From Micromonospora pallida (lineage in GTDB: Bacteria; Actinomycetota; Actinomycetes; Mycobacteriales; Micromonosporaceae): a stretch of DNA of 64,000 nucleotides. Positions 8,554 to 18,100 of this stretch are shown here, in pieces. The notes beneath the pieces were generated by a model. It was not told where the DNA came from. It worked only from the letters and a program-made list of their open reading frames with translations, and did not search any database. Made by a program: the position numbers and the translations under genes. The stretch is from positions 5,209,001 through 5,273,000 of the forward strand of contig NZ_FMHW01000002.1 of the NCBI RefSeq assembly GCF_900090325.1, given 5' to 3'. How positions within the stretch are numbered: the first letter of the stretch is position 1; every line of letters starts with the position of its first letter.

Positions 8554-9686
8554 CGTGGGTCCCTTCCGGTGAGTTCGATGAAGACGTCCTCCAGGCTCGG
8601 CTCTCCGATGTGGATGTCGTTGAGCGCCGCCGACCGGGCGGTGAGCAGGGACAACGTCGGGCCGAGCAGGGCCGCGGGGTCGGTGGCGAGGTGCAGGCGT
8701 ACCCGGATCCGGCCCTGCCCGCCCGCCGCGGCCAGGGTAGCGGTCGGCGCGTTCCCGTTGGCCCGGGCTCGGGCGGCGAGCTTCGCCAGGGCGGCCGGCC
8801 CCAACTTGGCGAGCGCGGCCCGACCCGCGGCGCCCAGGGCGGCACCCCGACCCGCGCCGGCCGCACCCACCGGCAACGGCCGGCGCTCCGCCTTGCGTAC
8901 GCCGTCCATCTCGCGCAGCGCGGCGACCACCTCGTCGGCGTCGTCGCGGGCGGCCGGGGTGACCGTCAGGTCCAGGATGGCCTGCCCGGCCAGTCCCCGG
9001 ACGAGGTTCTGCGGGGTGTCCACGGTGAGCAGCTTGCCGTGGTCCACGATGCCCACCCGGTCGACCAGGTTGGCGGCGTCGTTCATGGCGTGCGTGGTGA
9101 GCACGATCGAGACGCCCCGCTCGCGCATCTCCCGGACCCGGCTCCAGATCAGCAGCCGGGTCTGCGGGTCCAACGCGTTGGTCGGCTCGTCGAGGAAGAG
9201 CACCTCGGGATCGTGCATCCAGGCTCGGGCGATCATGAGCCGCTGCGCCATCCCGCCCGAGTACGCCTCGATCCGCCGGTCCGCGCGCTCGGTGAGGCCG
9301 AAGCGTTCCAGCAGGTCCTTGGCCCGTTCCTCGGCCTCGGCCCGGGGCACCCCGTGGTAGGCGGCGTGGTAGACGAGGTTCTGCCGGGGGGTCAGCGCCC
9401 GGTCGAGGTTGTTGTGCTGGGGCACCACCGCCAGGTTGGCGCGGGCGCCGACCGGGTCCCGGCTGACGTCGACGCCGCCGACCAGGGCCCGGCCGCCGGT
9501 GGCCCGGAGCCGGGTGGTGAGGATGCCGATGGTGGTCGACTTGCCGGCCCCGTTCGGCCCGAACAGCCCGAAGGTCTCACCCGGCGCGACGGTGAACGAC
9601 AGTCCGTCGACGGCGTTGGTGGTGGCCCGGGGGTAGCGCTTGACGAGATCGACGACCTCGACCGCCGGACCGTCTCTGCTGGGCAT
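8550..9686 (-). CDS. ABC transporter ATP-binding protein (DrrA-like)
   Basis: A 378-residue ATPase. Walker A GPNGAGKST is near residue 42, the signature YSGGMAQRL near residue 140, Walker B VLFLDEPTNAL near residue 160, and the switch His is in LTTHAMNDA. An accessory C-terminal domain of about 130 residues includes an Ala/Gly-rich stretch around residues 280-320 (GAAGAGRGAALGAAGRAALAK). That stretch is longer and of lower complexity than is usual for DrrA-type proteins. ATG at 9686 has AGGAG upstream. Partner of the adjoining ABC-2 permease. Confidence 0.9.
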   Translation of the reverse strand: MPSRDGPAVEVVDLVKRYPRATTNAVDGLSFTVAPGETFGLFGPNGAGKSTTIGILTTRLRATGGRALVGGVDVSRDPVGARANLAVVPQHNNLDRALTPRQNLVYHAAYHGVPRAEAEERAKDLLERFGLTERADRRIEAYSGGMAQRLMIARAWMHDPEVLFLDEPTNALDPQTRLLIWSRVREMRERGVSIVLTTHAMNDAANLVDRVGIVDHGKLLTVDTPQNLVRGLAGQAILDLTVTPAARDDADEVVAALREMDGVRKAERRPLPVGAAGAGRGAALGAAGRAALAKLGPAALAKLAARARANGNAPTATLAAAGGQGRIRVRLHLATDPAALLGPTLSLLTARSAALNDIHIGEPSLEDVFIELTGRDPR

Positions 9687-9733
9687 GCCTTCTCCTGTTC
9701 TGGGGGGTGCGGGGTGCGGGGTGCCGGTCGGCG

Positions 9734-10813
9734 TCAGGCGCCGGCCGGTCGGGGGTGCGCGCTGAAGAACTTCCAGATCTCCGCGGTCGCGTCCAACGCG
9801 GTCGAGGGGGGTTCGAGGCCGAGAAGTTGCTCGGCGCGCGGGTTCGGCTTCCCGCCGGGCCACTGGTGACCGGCGTCGGCGATGGTAATCAGGTTGACGG
9901 CGCGGCCCTGCGCGCAGGAGGTCGTCGACCGGGTCACCGGCCCGTCGGCGCGTTCCGTCGGCGCGGCGCAGTCGTCCACCGTGCGCCACTTCGCCATCAG
10001 CTCGGTCAGCGGCGGCCCGTCGATCTTCACCGGGTTCCGGCCGGTGCCGCCGTTGTCGCGCTTGCCCGGACCACCCCGGTACGGCATGGTCTCGTCGCGC
10101 AGACCGTGGATGTGCAGCACGCTGGCCGGGGCCGGGGACGCGCACTCGCCGGCCAGCGTGGTCGCCACCGCACCGACCGCGGCGAAGAGGTCGGTGTCGC
10201 AGGCCAGCCGGTACGCCAGCAGCCCGCCGTTGGAGATCCCGGTGACGTAGGTGCGGGCCGGGTCCACCGGCATCCGCTCCCGGAGGGTGCCGACGAGCGC
10301 CTCGATGAAGGCGACGTCGTCGACCCCCTGCCGGACCGGCTGGCCGCAGCAGTGTTCGCTGACCGCCCAGGCCCGCTTCACGCCGTCCGGGAAGGCGACC
10401 ACGAAGCCACCCCGGTCGGCCTCCTCGGTCCAGCCGTACGCCTCCTCGGCCTGCTCGCCGGTGCCGGCCGCGCCGTGCAGCATGACCACCAGCGAGACCG
10501 GCTTGGCCAGGTCCAGTGCGGCGGGCCGGTAGAGGCGGTAGGTCCGCTCCCGGTCGTCGACGGTGAGGGTGTGCGCGCTCGACCCGGCCGGCACGGCGGA
10601 GCCGGACGCGGTGGCGTTCGGGGCCGGTGAACCGTCACCGCCGCGCCGCTCCGCGCGCCGGTCGGCGGTACAGCCGGCGACGCCGGTCAGGCCGACCAGG
10701 ACGGCGAGGAACCCGGCGAGCAGGAACGGGGGGCGGTGCCGGCGGGTGCCACCGGGGGCACCCGCGGGCCGGGAGGCCGTGGCCTCCCGGTGGAAGGCAG
10801 TCAAAGGCATCAT
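9734..10813 (-). CDS. Lipoprotein esterase, PHB-depolymerase/LpqC-like
   Basis: A 359-residue secreted alpha/beta hydrolase. A basic N-region and hydrophobic core end in the lipobox LTGVAGC (Cys about residue 46), so it should be anchored to the outer face of the membrane. The catalytic region shows MLHGAAGTGEQ (oxyanion region), the nucleophile elbow GISNGG, HIHGLRDE (acid) and GHQWPGG (His), the pattern of polyhydroxybutyrate depolymerase and feruloyl esterase families. The ester substrate is unknown. The start is uncertain: two adjacent ATGs at 10813 and 10810, with a further one at 10861. It lies 47 nt upstream of the ABC ATPase and is probably first in that unit. Confidence 0.83.
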   Translation of the reverse strand: MMPLTAFHREATASRPAGAPGGTRRHRPPFLLAGFLAVLVGLTGVAGCTADRRAERRGGDGSPAPNATASGSAVPAGSSAHTLTVDDRERTYRLYRPAALDLAKPVSLVVMLHGAAGTGEQAEEAYGWTEEADRGGFVVAFPDGVKRAWAVSEHCCGQPVRQGVDDVAFIEALVGTLRERMPVDPARTYVTGISNGGLLAYRLACDTDLFAAVGAVATTLAGECASPAPASVLHIHGLRDETMPYRGGPGKRDNGGTGRNPVKIDGPPLTELMAKWRTVDDCAAPTERADGPVTRSTTSCAQGRAVNLITIADAGHQWPGGKPNPRAEQLLGLEPPSTALDATAEIWKFFSAHPRPAGA

Positions 10814-10894
10814 ATGCCCACTTTCACCGGCAATTGTTCGAGGAGTGTCAGGACTTGCCATACACCGGGCAAGGAAATCCGGGTGGGGTCGGGC

Positions 10895-10930
10895 CCCGGC
10901 GGTGAAGTCTGCGGGCGCAGCACCGCCGGG
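10895..10930. terminator. Hairpin between the secreted protein and esterase genes
   Basis: Perfect 10-bp stem CCCGGCGGTG/CACCGCCGGG (10895-10904 and 10921-10930) with a 16-nt loop that itself contains CTGC/GCAG. It lies just after the stop of the 10954-12777 gene and probably separates that gene from the esterase-ABC-cysQDN unit. Confidence 0.65.
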
Positions 10931-10953
10931 ACCCGGTGAGGCGTGCCAACGCG

Positions 10954-12777
10954 TCAGTGGTGGCCTCGGGTGTCGTACCGGATCAGCTCCCAGCCGCCCT
11001 CGGGCACGTCGTCCGTCGGGTCGGCCCGCAGGTTCATCGGGTTGGCCGTGCCCAGGTAGAGCGTGGCCCCGTCGGTGACCATGTTGCGGATGCCGTAGTT
11101 CAGGTAGTTGCCGACACCGGAGTCGCTGACCAGCTTGGCCGGCTCCCTGGTGGACTCGAAGACCATCAGGTCACCGCCGTAGACCGGCTCCGGCAGGGCA
11201 GGGTCGTCGTCGGCCGTCGTCGCGGCCAGGGACGGTGCGCTGAGCGCCCGGGCGGCCGCCTCGACCGGCAGGCCAGCCATCGCGGCGGCCTCCTGGCTGA
11301 GTTCCTTGGCCAGGTAGCTCCAGTCCATCGTGCCGACGTAGAGCCGGCCGCCGGCCACCGCCATCTTCCAGGTGTAGTTCAGGTACGGGTTACCGAAGCC
11401 GGACGAGCCGTAGAGCGGGGTCTGCCCGGTCGAGACCTTCGCCCAGGCACCCGCACCACCGTTCGCCGCCGGGTCGTACGCGGGCAGTTCGGTCGCCCCG
11501 TAGAGCAGCTCGATCTTCTGCTTCCGCTCGCCCAGCTTCTTGCCCCGGTAGATGCTGATCGACCGCTGGGTGTTCTGGATCGTCGCCTGCCGCGCCTCGT
11601 CGCTGGCCGGCGGGTAGGCCAGCAGGTGCTGCCTCGTCGCCTTCAGCGGCACGTGCATGGTGCCCCAGTAGAGGTACCCGCCGTAGGAGACCATGCCGCC
11701 CAGGCCGTAGCCGGCGGCCACCACGGCGTCCGGCTCGTAGGTGGAGACGTCCCAGATCTGCTGCCAGGCGTCCACGTCCTCGGGGTTGAGGCCGGGCGCG
11801 CCGTGGGCGAGGACGGGGCTCATCCAGATCGAGGCGAGCTTGTTCGGCGGAGCCGGCTCGTCGGCGGCGGTGGCCAGGTCGGCGTCCGAGCCGGGCCAGG
11901 TGCTGACCACGACCCGCCCGTCGTGGACGGCGATGTCGGCGGCCTGCGCCGGCAGGTTGGCGACGATCTGGAAGTTGAACGGGTCGGCCTTGCTGCCGAT
12001 CCAGCGCAGCACGTGACCGCGCAGCGAACCGTTGGCGCCGACGCCGACGCCCCCGTACAGGGCACCCTCGGCGACGGTGAAGTGGCGGATGTTGCCGAAC
12101 TCGGGGAAGTTCCGCGAACCCAGGAAGGCCCCGGTGTCGGTGTCGAAGGCGAACAGGTTGATGGACTTGCCGATGGCCGGCCCACCGAGCAGGGCCACCC
12201 CGCCGAAGTTGCCGGCCGCCCGGATGCCGGTCGTGCTCCGCAGCCGGTCCGAGTGTTCCTTCGCGGAACCGATCACCAGGTCGGTCTTCTCGGTGAGCCG
12301 CTTCGCCTCGGTGTCGTAGGTGTAGAGGCGAGGCGTCCGGTGGTCACCCAGATAGCCCGGTAGCTGCGGGTTGGTCTTGACGATCTGGCTCTCCTGGTAC
12401 TCGCAGACCCAGTCGTCGTTGAGGACCGGCTCGTTGCTGCCCAACTGCCGTCCGCTGGTGAGGCAGTTGACGTTGGCGCCGCTGCCGAACCAGATGTCGT
12501 CGCCGGCCCGGGTCATCCCCCACAGATACCCATGGTTCACCTTGGCCTGCCCTGAGGCGCACGGCGGGCCCGCCGGGTAGGGCTGGCCGACGCCGGCGAA
12601 GCACTCGTCCGGCGCGGCCTTCGCGATCACCTGCGGATTCGGCTTCGGCTGGTGGTGCCGGTCGTCGCCAGCGGTCGGCGCGCCGAGCGCGGTTGTCGGG
12701 GCTGTCAGCGCGGCCCCGAGCCCCAGTACGGCGACGGCCGCCCAGAGCCGCCGCGAGTGGTTCCGGATGGGTTTCAC
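10954..12777 (-). CDS. Secreted protein of unknown function, propeller-like repeats
   Basis: About 607 residues with a GTG start at 12777; no clear ribosome site is seen. The N-terminus is a signal peptide (basic NHSRRLW, hydrophobic LGLGAALTA, probable cleavage after TALGA). The mature part has recurring strand motifs of the form GG-x-LY-x-GT, seen as YGGYLYWGTM, AGGRLYVGTM and DGATLYLGTA, plus EGALYGGVG. This suggests a beta-propeller. I do not recognise a family or catalytic site. It sits between the sulfotransferase and esterase genes and is bounded by hairpins on both sides, so it may be its own transcription unit in the same run. Confidence 0.7.
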   Translation of the reverse strand: MKPIRNHSRRLWAAVAVLGLGAALTAPTTALGAPTAGDDRHHQPKPNPQVIAKAAPDECFAGVGQPYPAGPPCASGQAKVNHGYLWGMTRAGDDIWFGSGANVNCLTSGRQLGSNEPVLNDDWVCEYQESQIVKTNPQLPGYLGDHRTPRLYTYDTEAKRLTEKTDLVIGSAKEHSDRLRSTTGIRAAGNFGGVALLGGPAIGKSINLFAFDTDTGAFLGSRNFPEFGNIRHFTVAEGALYGGVGVGANGSLRGHVLRWIGSKADPFNFQIVANLPAQAADIAVHDGRVVVSTWPGSDADLATAADEPAPPNKLASIWMSPVLAHGAPGLNPEDVDAWQQIWDVSTYEPDAVVAAGYGLGGMVSYGGYLYWGTMHVPLKATRQHLLAYPPASDEARQATIQNTQRSISIYRGKKLGERKQKIELLYGATELPAYDPAANGGAGAWAKVSTGQTPLYGSSGFGNPYLNYTWKMAVAGGRLYVGTMDWSYLAKELSQEAAAMAGLPVEAAARALSAPSLAATTADDDPALPEPVYGGDLMVFESTREPAKLVSDSGVGNYLNYGIRNMVTDGATLYLGTANPMNLRADPTDDVPEGGWELIRYDTRGHH

Positions 12778-12880
12778 ACTGTCTCGCTTTCGTGCCGGTT
12801 GTCGAAGACGGTTCGAGCCGGACGGCCGGACCGTGGCTGGGGTTCGACGCAGGTCAGGCGGCGACGCCTCGCGCGAGTGC

Positions 12881-12904
12881 CCCGTCAGCCGACCGGCTGA
12901 CGGG
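12881..12904. terminator. Hairpin at the sulfotransferase stop codon
   Basis: Perfect inverted repeat CCCGTCAGCCG-AC-CGGCTGACGGG (arms 12881-12891 and 12894-12904) overlapping the last codons and stop of the sulfotransferase gene. Its place at the end of the synthase-ACP-hydrolase-sulfotransferase operon suggests it terminates or attenuates that transcript. Confidence 0.55.
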
Positions 12905-13844
12905 ACCGGGACGGGTCGACGACCTTGTCGGCCACCTGCTCCGCCCACGTCTCGGGGTGGTCAAAGTCGAGGAAGCGGCCGAGTCGGCCCAGTTCGGCAA
13001 CCGGGTTGGCGACCAGTTCCTCGTACCGCATGGTCAGCAGGTGGGCCGGCTTCTCGTCGGCCAGCGCCTGCTCGGCCTGGGCCGCCATGAACGCGCAGAG
13101 GCCGAGGTAGCGGCGCAGGTCCTGGCCGCGCTCGCGGAGCGCGTCGGCGGTCAGCCGGTCCGGCAGGAACTGCTCCATCTCCGCCGGCACCTCCTGGCCG
13201 GGCTGCACCCGGAACGGGTCCAGCCCGCAACGGCCGAGGAACTCCACCCGGAGCTGGATGAGCTGGAACGACGAGTGCCGGCTCATCGACTTGGCGGTGG
13301 GCTCCCAGTCCCGGGTCAGGTAGACGATCTTCGCCTCGGGAAAGCCCCGGAGCAGGTACGGCGCCACGTGGCTGGAGCCGCCGGACCGCTCCACCCAACG
13401 CTTCCGGCCGGTCAGCACGGCCAGCAGGTCCAGGAAGTCCTGGTGGTGCCGGGCCACGCTCTGCTCGGGGAAGTCGGGCACCCGCCGGGCCAACTCGTCG
13501 AAGAGGGCGTCCGGGTCGTCGGAGACCTTCGACAGGGTGATCGCCAGGATCCGGGGCAGCTCGGTCATCCGGTCGCCCCACCGACCGGTCGCCGGGTAGT
13601 GCAGTTCCTTCGGCGGCAGCCCGATCCGGAACAGCGTGGACAGCTCCGCCTTGGGGCTGGACAGCACGTCCCAGTACTCGGCTCCGGTGATCACCTCGGC
13701 GCTGCGCGCCCACGGCGCCACCGACATGAAGAACTCCTGGGCGGAGAGCGTGTCCGGCTCCTCCGCGATCAGGTCGGAGAGGAGCGTCGACCCACACCGT
13801 CCACTGCTGATGATGATCGACCGGCCGGTGATCGGGGTGTCCAT
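12885..13844 (-). CDS. PAPS-dependent sulfotransferase
   Basis: A 319-residue soluble sulfotransferase. The 5'-phosphosulfate-binding loop SSGRCGSTLLSDLI is at residues 11-24, and the 3'-phosphate region is YLTRDWEPTAKSMSRHSS near residue 165. These enzymes transfer sulfate from PAPS to a hydroxyl. ATG at 13844 is preceded by AGGAGG with suitable spacing; an in-frame ATG at 13874 overlaps the hydrolase stop but would place the ribosome site inside the gene. The gene closes the operon after ACP and alpha/beta hydrolase genes. That is the same set of activities as the ACP-ST-TE end of CurM-type olefin-forming synthases. A sulfated lipid product is the alternative. Confidence 0.88.
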   Translation of the reverse strand: MDTPITGRSIIISSGRCGSTLLSDLIAEEPDTLSAQEFFMSVAPWARSAEVITGAEYWDVLSSPKAELSTLFRIGLPPKELHYPATGRWGDRMTELPRILAITLSKVSDDPDALFDELARRVPDFPEQSVARHHQDFLDLLAVLTGRKRWVERSGGSSHVAPYLLRGFPEAKIVYLTRDWEPTAKSMSRHSSFQLIQLRVEFLGRCGLDPFRVQPGQEVPAEMEQFLPDRLTADALRERGQDLRRYLGLCAFMAAQAEQALADEKPAHLLTMRYEELVANPVAELGRLGRFLDFDHPETWAEQVADKVVDPSRSRQPVG

Positions 13845-13870
13845 CGGGAGTCCTCCTGCGAGTTGCGTGG

Positions 13871-14755
13871 TCATGAGGTGGTGGTGTGGTCGACGGCGAG
13901 CCCACCGGCGACGGTGACCCCGTGCTCGGCGGGCGTCCCCGCCCCGACCGGCAGCACGCACTCGGCGGCCAACCAGTCGAAGACGTGCCGGCGGACCCGC
14001 TCGGGCTGGTCGATCAGGACGGTGTGCTTCTCTTCGGGTAGAACGACCGTGCGGGTCTGCGGCAGCACCCGCCGGACGACCGGGGCCAGCTCGCCCACCG
14101 CCGACCGGCCGCCGTAGAGGCAGAGCACCGGGCAGTCGATGGCCGCGAGCTGGCCGGCCGGCGGGAGCTGGCTGGCCGGCAGTTCCTCGGCAAGCGTGGT
14201 GTCGGTCAGCATCTGCCGGGTCTCGTCGGCCCGGCGGGCGGCGAGCCGCCCCCGCCGGGCCCCGATCTCGGCCACCGTGCCCTCCTTGGGGAGGCGGTCG
14301 GCGACCCGGGCGAGGCGGACCTTCACCCGGGCCATCCACTCCGGGACGGGTGGAGCGGACTCGACCGCCACGATGCCGGTGACCCGGTCCGGATGCCGCG
14401 CCGCGTACCCGAAGGCGATGGTGCCGCCGAAGGAGTTGCCGCAGAGCAGCAGCGGACCGGTCACGTCCAGCTCGGTGAGCAGTCCCGCTAGGTCGTCGAC
14501 GAAGTCGGCGAGGGCGTACCCGGTGGCCGGCCGGTCGCTGCGTCCGTGCCCGCGCAGGTCGTACAGGACCACCGGGAACCCGGCGGTGGCCAGCGGCTCG
14601 GCGAGGGTGAAGTACCAGCTCGCCATGGTGTCCGAGGCCATGCCGTGGATCAGCACGGCGGTCGGCATCGGCGCTGACCGGTCCGCCGGTGGCGGGTGGG
14701 GCGGGTCCAGGCGCTGCGCGTGCAGCGTGATCCCGTTCGCCCGGACCATGGTCAC
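13871..14755 (-). CDS. Alpha/beta hydrolase, probable thioesterase of the lipid synthase
   Basis: A 294-residue alpha/beta hydrolase. Motifs are LIHGMASDTMASW (oxyanion strand), YDLRGHGRSD, the nucleophile elbow GNSFGG and the His in EKHTVLIDQP. The usual acid after strand 7 is absent: the expected GxxD is GGRS. A Glu 24 residues after the nucleophile Ser (in VAVESAPP) could serve instead, as I recall for the CurM thioesterase. Such a Glu also occurs in MenH-like hydrolases, so this is suggestive only. GTG at 14755 overlaps the ACP stop (GTGA). A role in releasing the acyl-ACP product is inferred from context. Confidence 0.82.
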   Translation of the reverse strand: MTMVRANGITLHAQRLDPPHPPPADRSAPMPTAVLIHGMASDTMASWYFTLAEPLATAGFPVVLYDLRGHGRSDRPATGYALADFVDDLAGLLTELDVTGPLLLCGNSFGGTIAFGYAARHPDRVTGIVAVESAPPVPEWMARVKVRLARVADRLPKEGTVAEIGARRGRLAARRADETRQMLTDTTLAEELPASQLPPAGQLAAIDCPVLCLYGGRSAVGELAPVVRRVLPQTRTVVLPEEKHTVLIDQPERVRRHVFDWLAAECVLPVGAGTPAEHGVTVAGGLAVDHTTTS

Positions 14756-15066
14756 CGGGCGGCCACCTCGACCGTGCCGCCGGCCTTCGCGTCGAGCGCG
14801 TCGGCGATGTGCGTGACCAGGTGCCCGACGGTCAGGTCGGCGACGTTCTCCAGGTCCAGCTTGGCGACGAAGTGCGCGAAGTTGACGGTGTCCCCGTACC
14901 GGGTCTGGAGTCGGCCGGCGAGCGAGACCACGTCGATGCTCTCCATGCCGAGCTCGTCCCGGAAGGTGGTGTCCATGGTGATCTCCTGGTCGGCGACGAA
15001 GTCACCGAGCACGGCCTGGATCATCTGGGTGATGTCGGCGAGGACCTTGGCCTGCGTCGCGGACAT
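14752..15066 (-). CDS. Free-standing acyl carrier protein
   Basis: A 104-residue ACP with the phosphopantetheine site in DELGMESIDVV (Ser about residue 44). It differs from the three integral ACPs of the synthase, which carry DLSIDSIKRAE, so it probably serves a separate step. The ATG at 15066 has AAAGGAG upstream. It starts 39 nt after the KS-AT-DH-PPTase gene and overlaps the hydrolase gene by 4 nt. This position suggests it carries the finished or beta-hydroxy chain for the sulfotransferase and hydrolase. The phosphopantetheine arm is probably added by the C-terminal domain of the upstream protein. Confidence 0.9.
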   Translation of the reverse strand: MSATQAKVLADITQMIQAVLGDFVADQEITMDTTFRDELGMESIDVVSLAGRLQTRYGDTVNFAHFVAKLDLENVADLTVGHLVTHIADALDAKAGGTVEVAAR

Positions 15067-15105
15067 GGGGTTGCTCCTTTTCGGATCGGCTGATCGGTGC
15101 GCGGG

Positions 15106-18100
15106 TCAGATTCGGGTGCCGTCGGGGGCGGTGGCGGGCTCCGGACCCCAGGTCCAGGCCACGACGTACCGCCGGGGCGGCAGGTCGTCGGGGTTGGCGA
15201 CCTCCCGGTGGCCGACCCGGTAGGTGCGGCCGGCCGTCTCGACGGTGAGCGCCTCGTCGGTGGCCGCCCGGACGGCGATCGGGTGCGGGCCGCCGGCCGG
15301 GCCGACGCCCTCCGCCTTGCCGACCGCCTCGCGGGCCGCCCGGAAGCGGGTCGCCCAGTGCTGGCGTCGTGCGGCGTCCGCGCCGGCCAGCGAGGCCAGC
15401 AGCGTCGTCTCCGCCGGGTCGAGCACGCAGCCCGCCGGCAGGTCGGCGACCTCGGCGACGTCGATGCCGACACCCGGTCCGCCGACCGGTTCCCCCGGGG
15501 TACGCGGCTTCGCGATAGCCACGCCGATCTCCTGGCAGTGCGCCAGCGACACGTCGCAGTCGCGCCAGCCCCGACCCTCCCGGGCCTGGACGAACGGTCG
15601 GCCGGTCGGGTCGTTGCCGACGGTCAGCTCGATCGGGTAGATGTCGGTGTGCCCGTCCGCCCAGAGGCGGGACCGGACGGCGTCCTTGGCCGCGATCCGG
15701 CCGAGCATCCACTGCTTGCGGGTCTTCGCCGGGTGCCGTTCGTACTCGGCGTTGGCGGCGCCACCGAGGATGCCCCGGGCCGCCATGCCCCGGGTGACCA
15801 GGTCGGTCCAGCAGTCGAAGGCCATCGTCCAGCCCTCCGGCTGGAACAGCGACATCGGGTACTTCTCCGGGAATCGCTCGGCGACCCGGGCCTGCGGATG
15901 GCTGTCGAAGCGCCGGTCCACCGCGCCGTTGATCTGCGCCCAGACCCGGCCCTGGTAGCTGAGCTGGGTGTCCGCGATGAGCTGCCCGTCGTCGATGGAA
16001 CGGACCCGGGCGACGCATTCGAACGCCCGCCCGGCCGGCGGGGGCGGCCCGAAGAACTCGACGTGCCGGAGACCGACCGGCAGCGCCACGGTCCGGATCG
16101 GCTGGGTGGTGATCAGCCAGTTGCCGATGACCTGGAGCGCGTTGTCCAGCAGCGCGCCGGGCGGCACCGGGGCGGTGACGACACCCCGGACGTGCATGTC
16201 GCCGATGGCGTGGATCTCGCTGACCCCCTGGAACTGGGGACCGTGGAACATCAGCCGCTCGGCGTACATCTCGTCCGCGGGGAGCGTGGTCGGCCGCTCG
16301 GTGGCCGGGTCGTGCGTCCAGGGCTGCTCGGTCGGCTCCGGGTAGGCGCTGCTCATCTCGACGGTGGCCCGGGCGTACGAGCCGATCGCGCAGGTGTACC
16401 GGTTCGACCCGGCCTCCCGCACGGTGATCTCGACGTCCTGGGCCGGTTCGGCGATCAGCCAGCGGTTGAACTTGGCGTCGTGCACCGCGATCACCCGCTG
16501 ACCGGGCAGGAGCTGCTCGGCGGCGTCCATCATGTGCTGGACCAGGGCGGTCGCCGGCACCACCGGCCAGCGGTCCTCGATGTTCGGCCAGTCGTCCGGC
16601 TGCACGAAGAAGCAGTGGTCCCGCAGGTACGGCATGGTCTCGATGGAAACCCGCAGGGTGATCCGACCGACCTCCTTGGCGGCCGGAGCGGGACGGACGG
16701 CCGGCGGTGCGGCCGGCCGCTGCGGCGCGACGGCCGGCGTGCCGGGACGGGCTCCGGCGACCGCCGGGCCGCCGGTCCGGGCCGGGGCCGCCGGTGCGGC
16801 ACCCGGTCGGGGCGCGACGGCCGGGGTGGTGCCGGCACGGGGAGCGGTGACCGGCGTGGTGCCCGGTCGGGGCGCGACGGCCGGCGGTACCACCGGCGGC
16901 CGGGGAGCAGCGGTGGGACGCGGCTGGACGGGCGCGGCCGTGCCGCCCGCCTTGGCCAGCACGTTCGCCGTGCCCTGGGCGGTGTCCCGGAGCAGGGCGG
17001 CGAGTTCGGCGGCGGCCCGGGAGTGCCCGGCGAGCTGGCTGAGCGCGGCCAGCGCCCCGGCGGCTTCGCCGGTCGCCGCCGGTGCGGCGGGCTGGGCAGC
17101 GGCATCCGGCGCCGCGGCGGCCGGGGAGCCGTTGCCCGAGGCGGGCAGGCCGAGTAGACCGGCCGCGTCCTCGCCGAGCCGGACCAGCGGTCCACCCAGG
17201 TCGAGCTTGATGGTCGGACCACGCTTGCCGGTACCCACGGTGCTCTTCGCCGCCGGAGCGCGACCACCCGGGGTGGACAGGACGCGCAGGTCCGGCGAGC
17301 CACCCTCCACCCAGAGCGCGGTCGCCACCCGGCGGAGCTGGTTGAGTCCGCCGCGGTGCGAGACGTTGACCGGAATCGCCAGGTGGTCCTTGCCGCGCAG
17401 GTTGTCGTCGATGAGCGAGGCGAGCTGGCCGGCACCGACCTGGAGGAAGACCCGGAAACCGGCGTCGTACATGTTGGCGACGGTCTGCCGGAACCAGACC
17501 GGCTCCATCATGTGCCGGATGAACAGGTGCCGGACCTCGTCGAGATCGTCGGGGCACGGTGCGGCCAGGGTGCCCGACCAGATCGGAAGCTGGCTCGGCT
17601 GCACCCGCAGCCGGCCCAGCGCGTCGCCGATCGAGCGGAGCCCGTCGCCGAAGATCGGGGTGTGGAACGCCGACTTGAAGGGCAGCTTCTGGCAGAAGAC
17701 GTTCCGCCCGCGCAGCACCTCCACCAGGCGGTCGACCTCGGTCTCCGGCCCGTTGACCACGCACTGCTGCGGGGCGTTGTCGTGCGAGAGCACCACCCCG
17801 GGAAAGTCGGGCAGCAGGGGCGTGACCTGGTCCGCCGCCGTGGCGGCGGCGGCGAAGACGTACCCGGAGATCTCCACCGACTCGGCGCTGAACATGGCGA
17901 GGAACTCGTCCATGCTGGCCCCGTCGGCCTGGCCGCTGACCGCGGCGGCGGTCCACTCGCCGATGCTGTGCCCGGCGACCGCGTCGGGCGTCACGTTCAT
18001 CCGACTCAGCGCATCGTGCAGCATCTTGCCCACCTCGATCAGGCCGGCGCCGTGCTGCCCGAGATCCTCCATCGACCAGGGGCGGTCCGGCATCCCGAAG

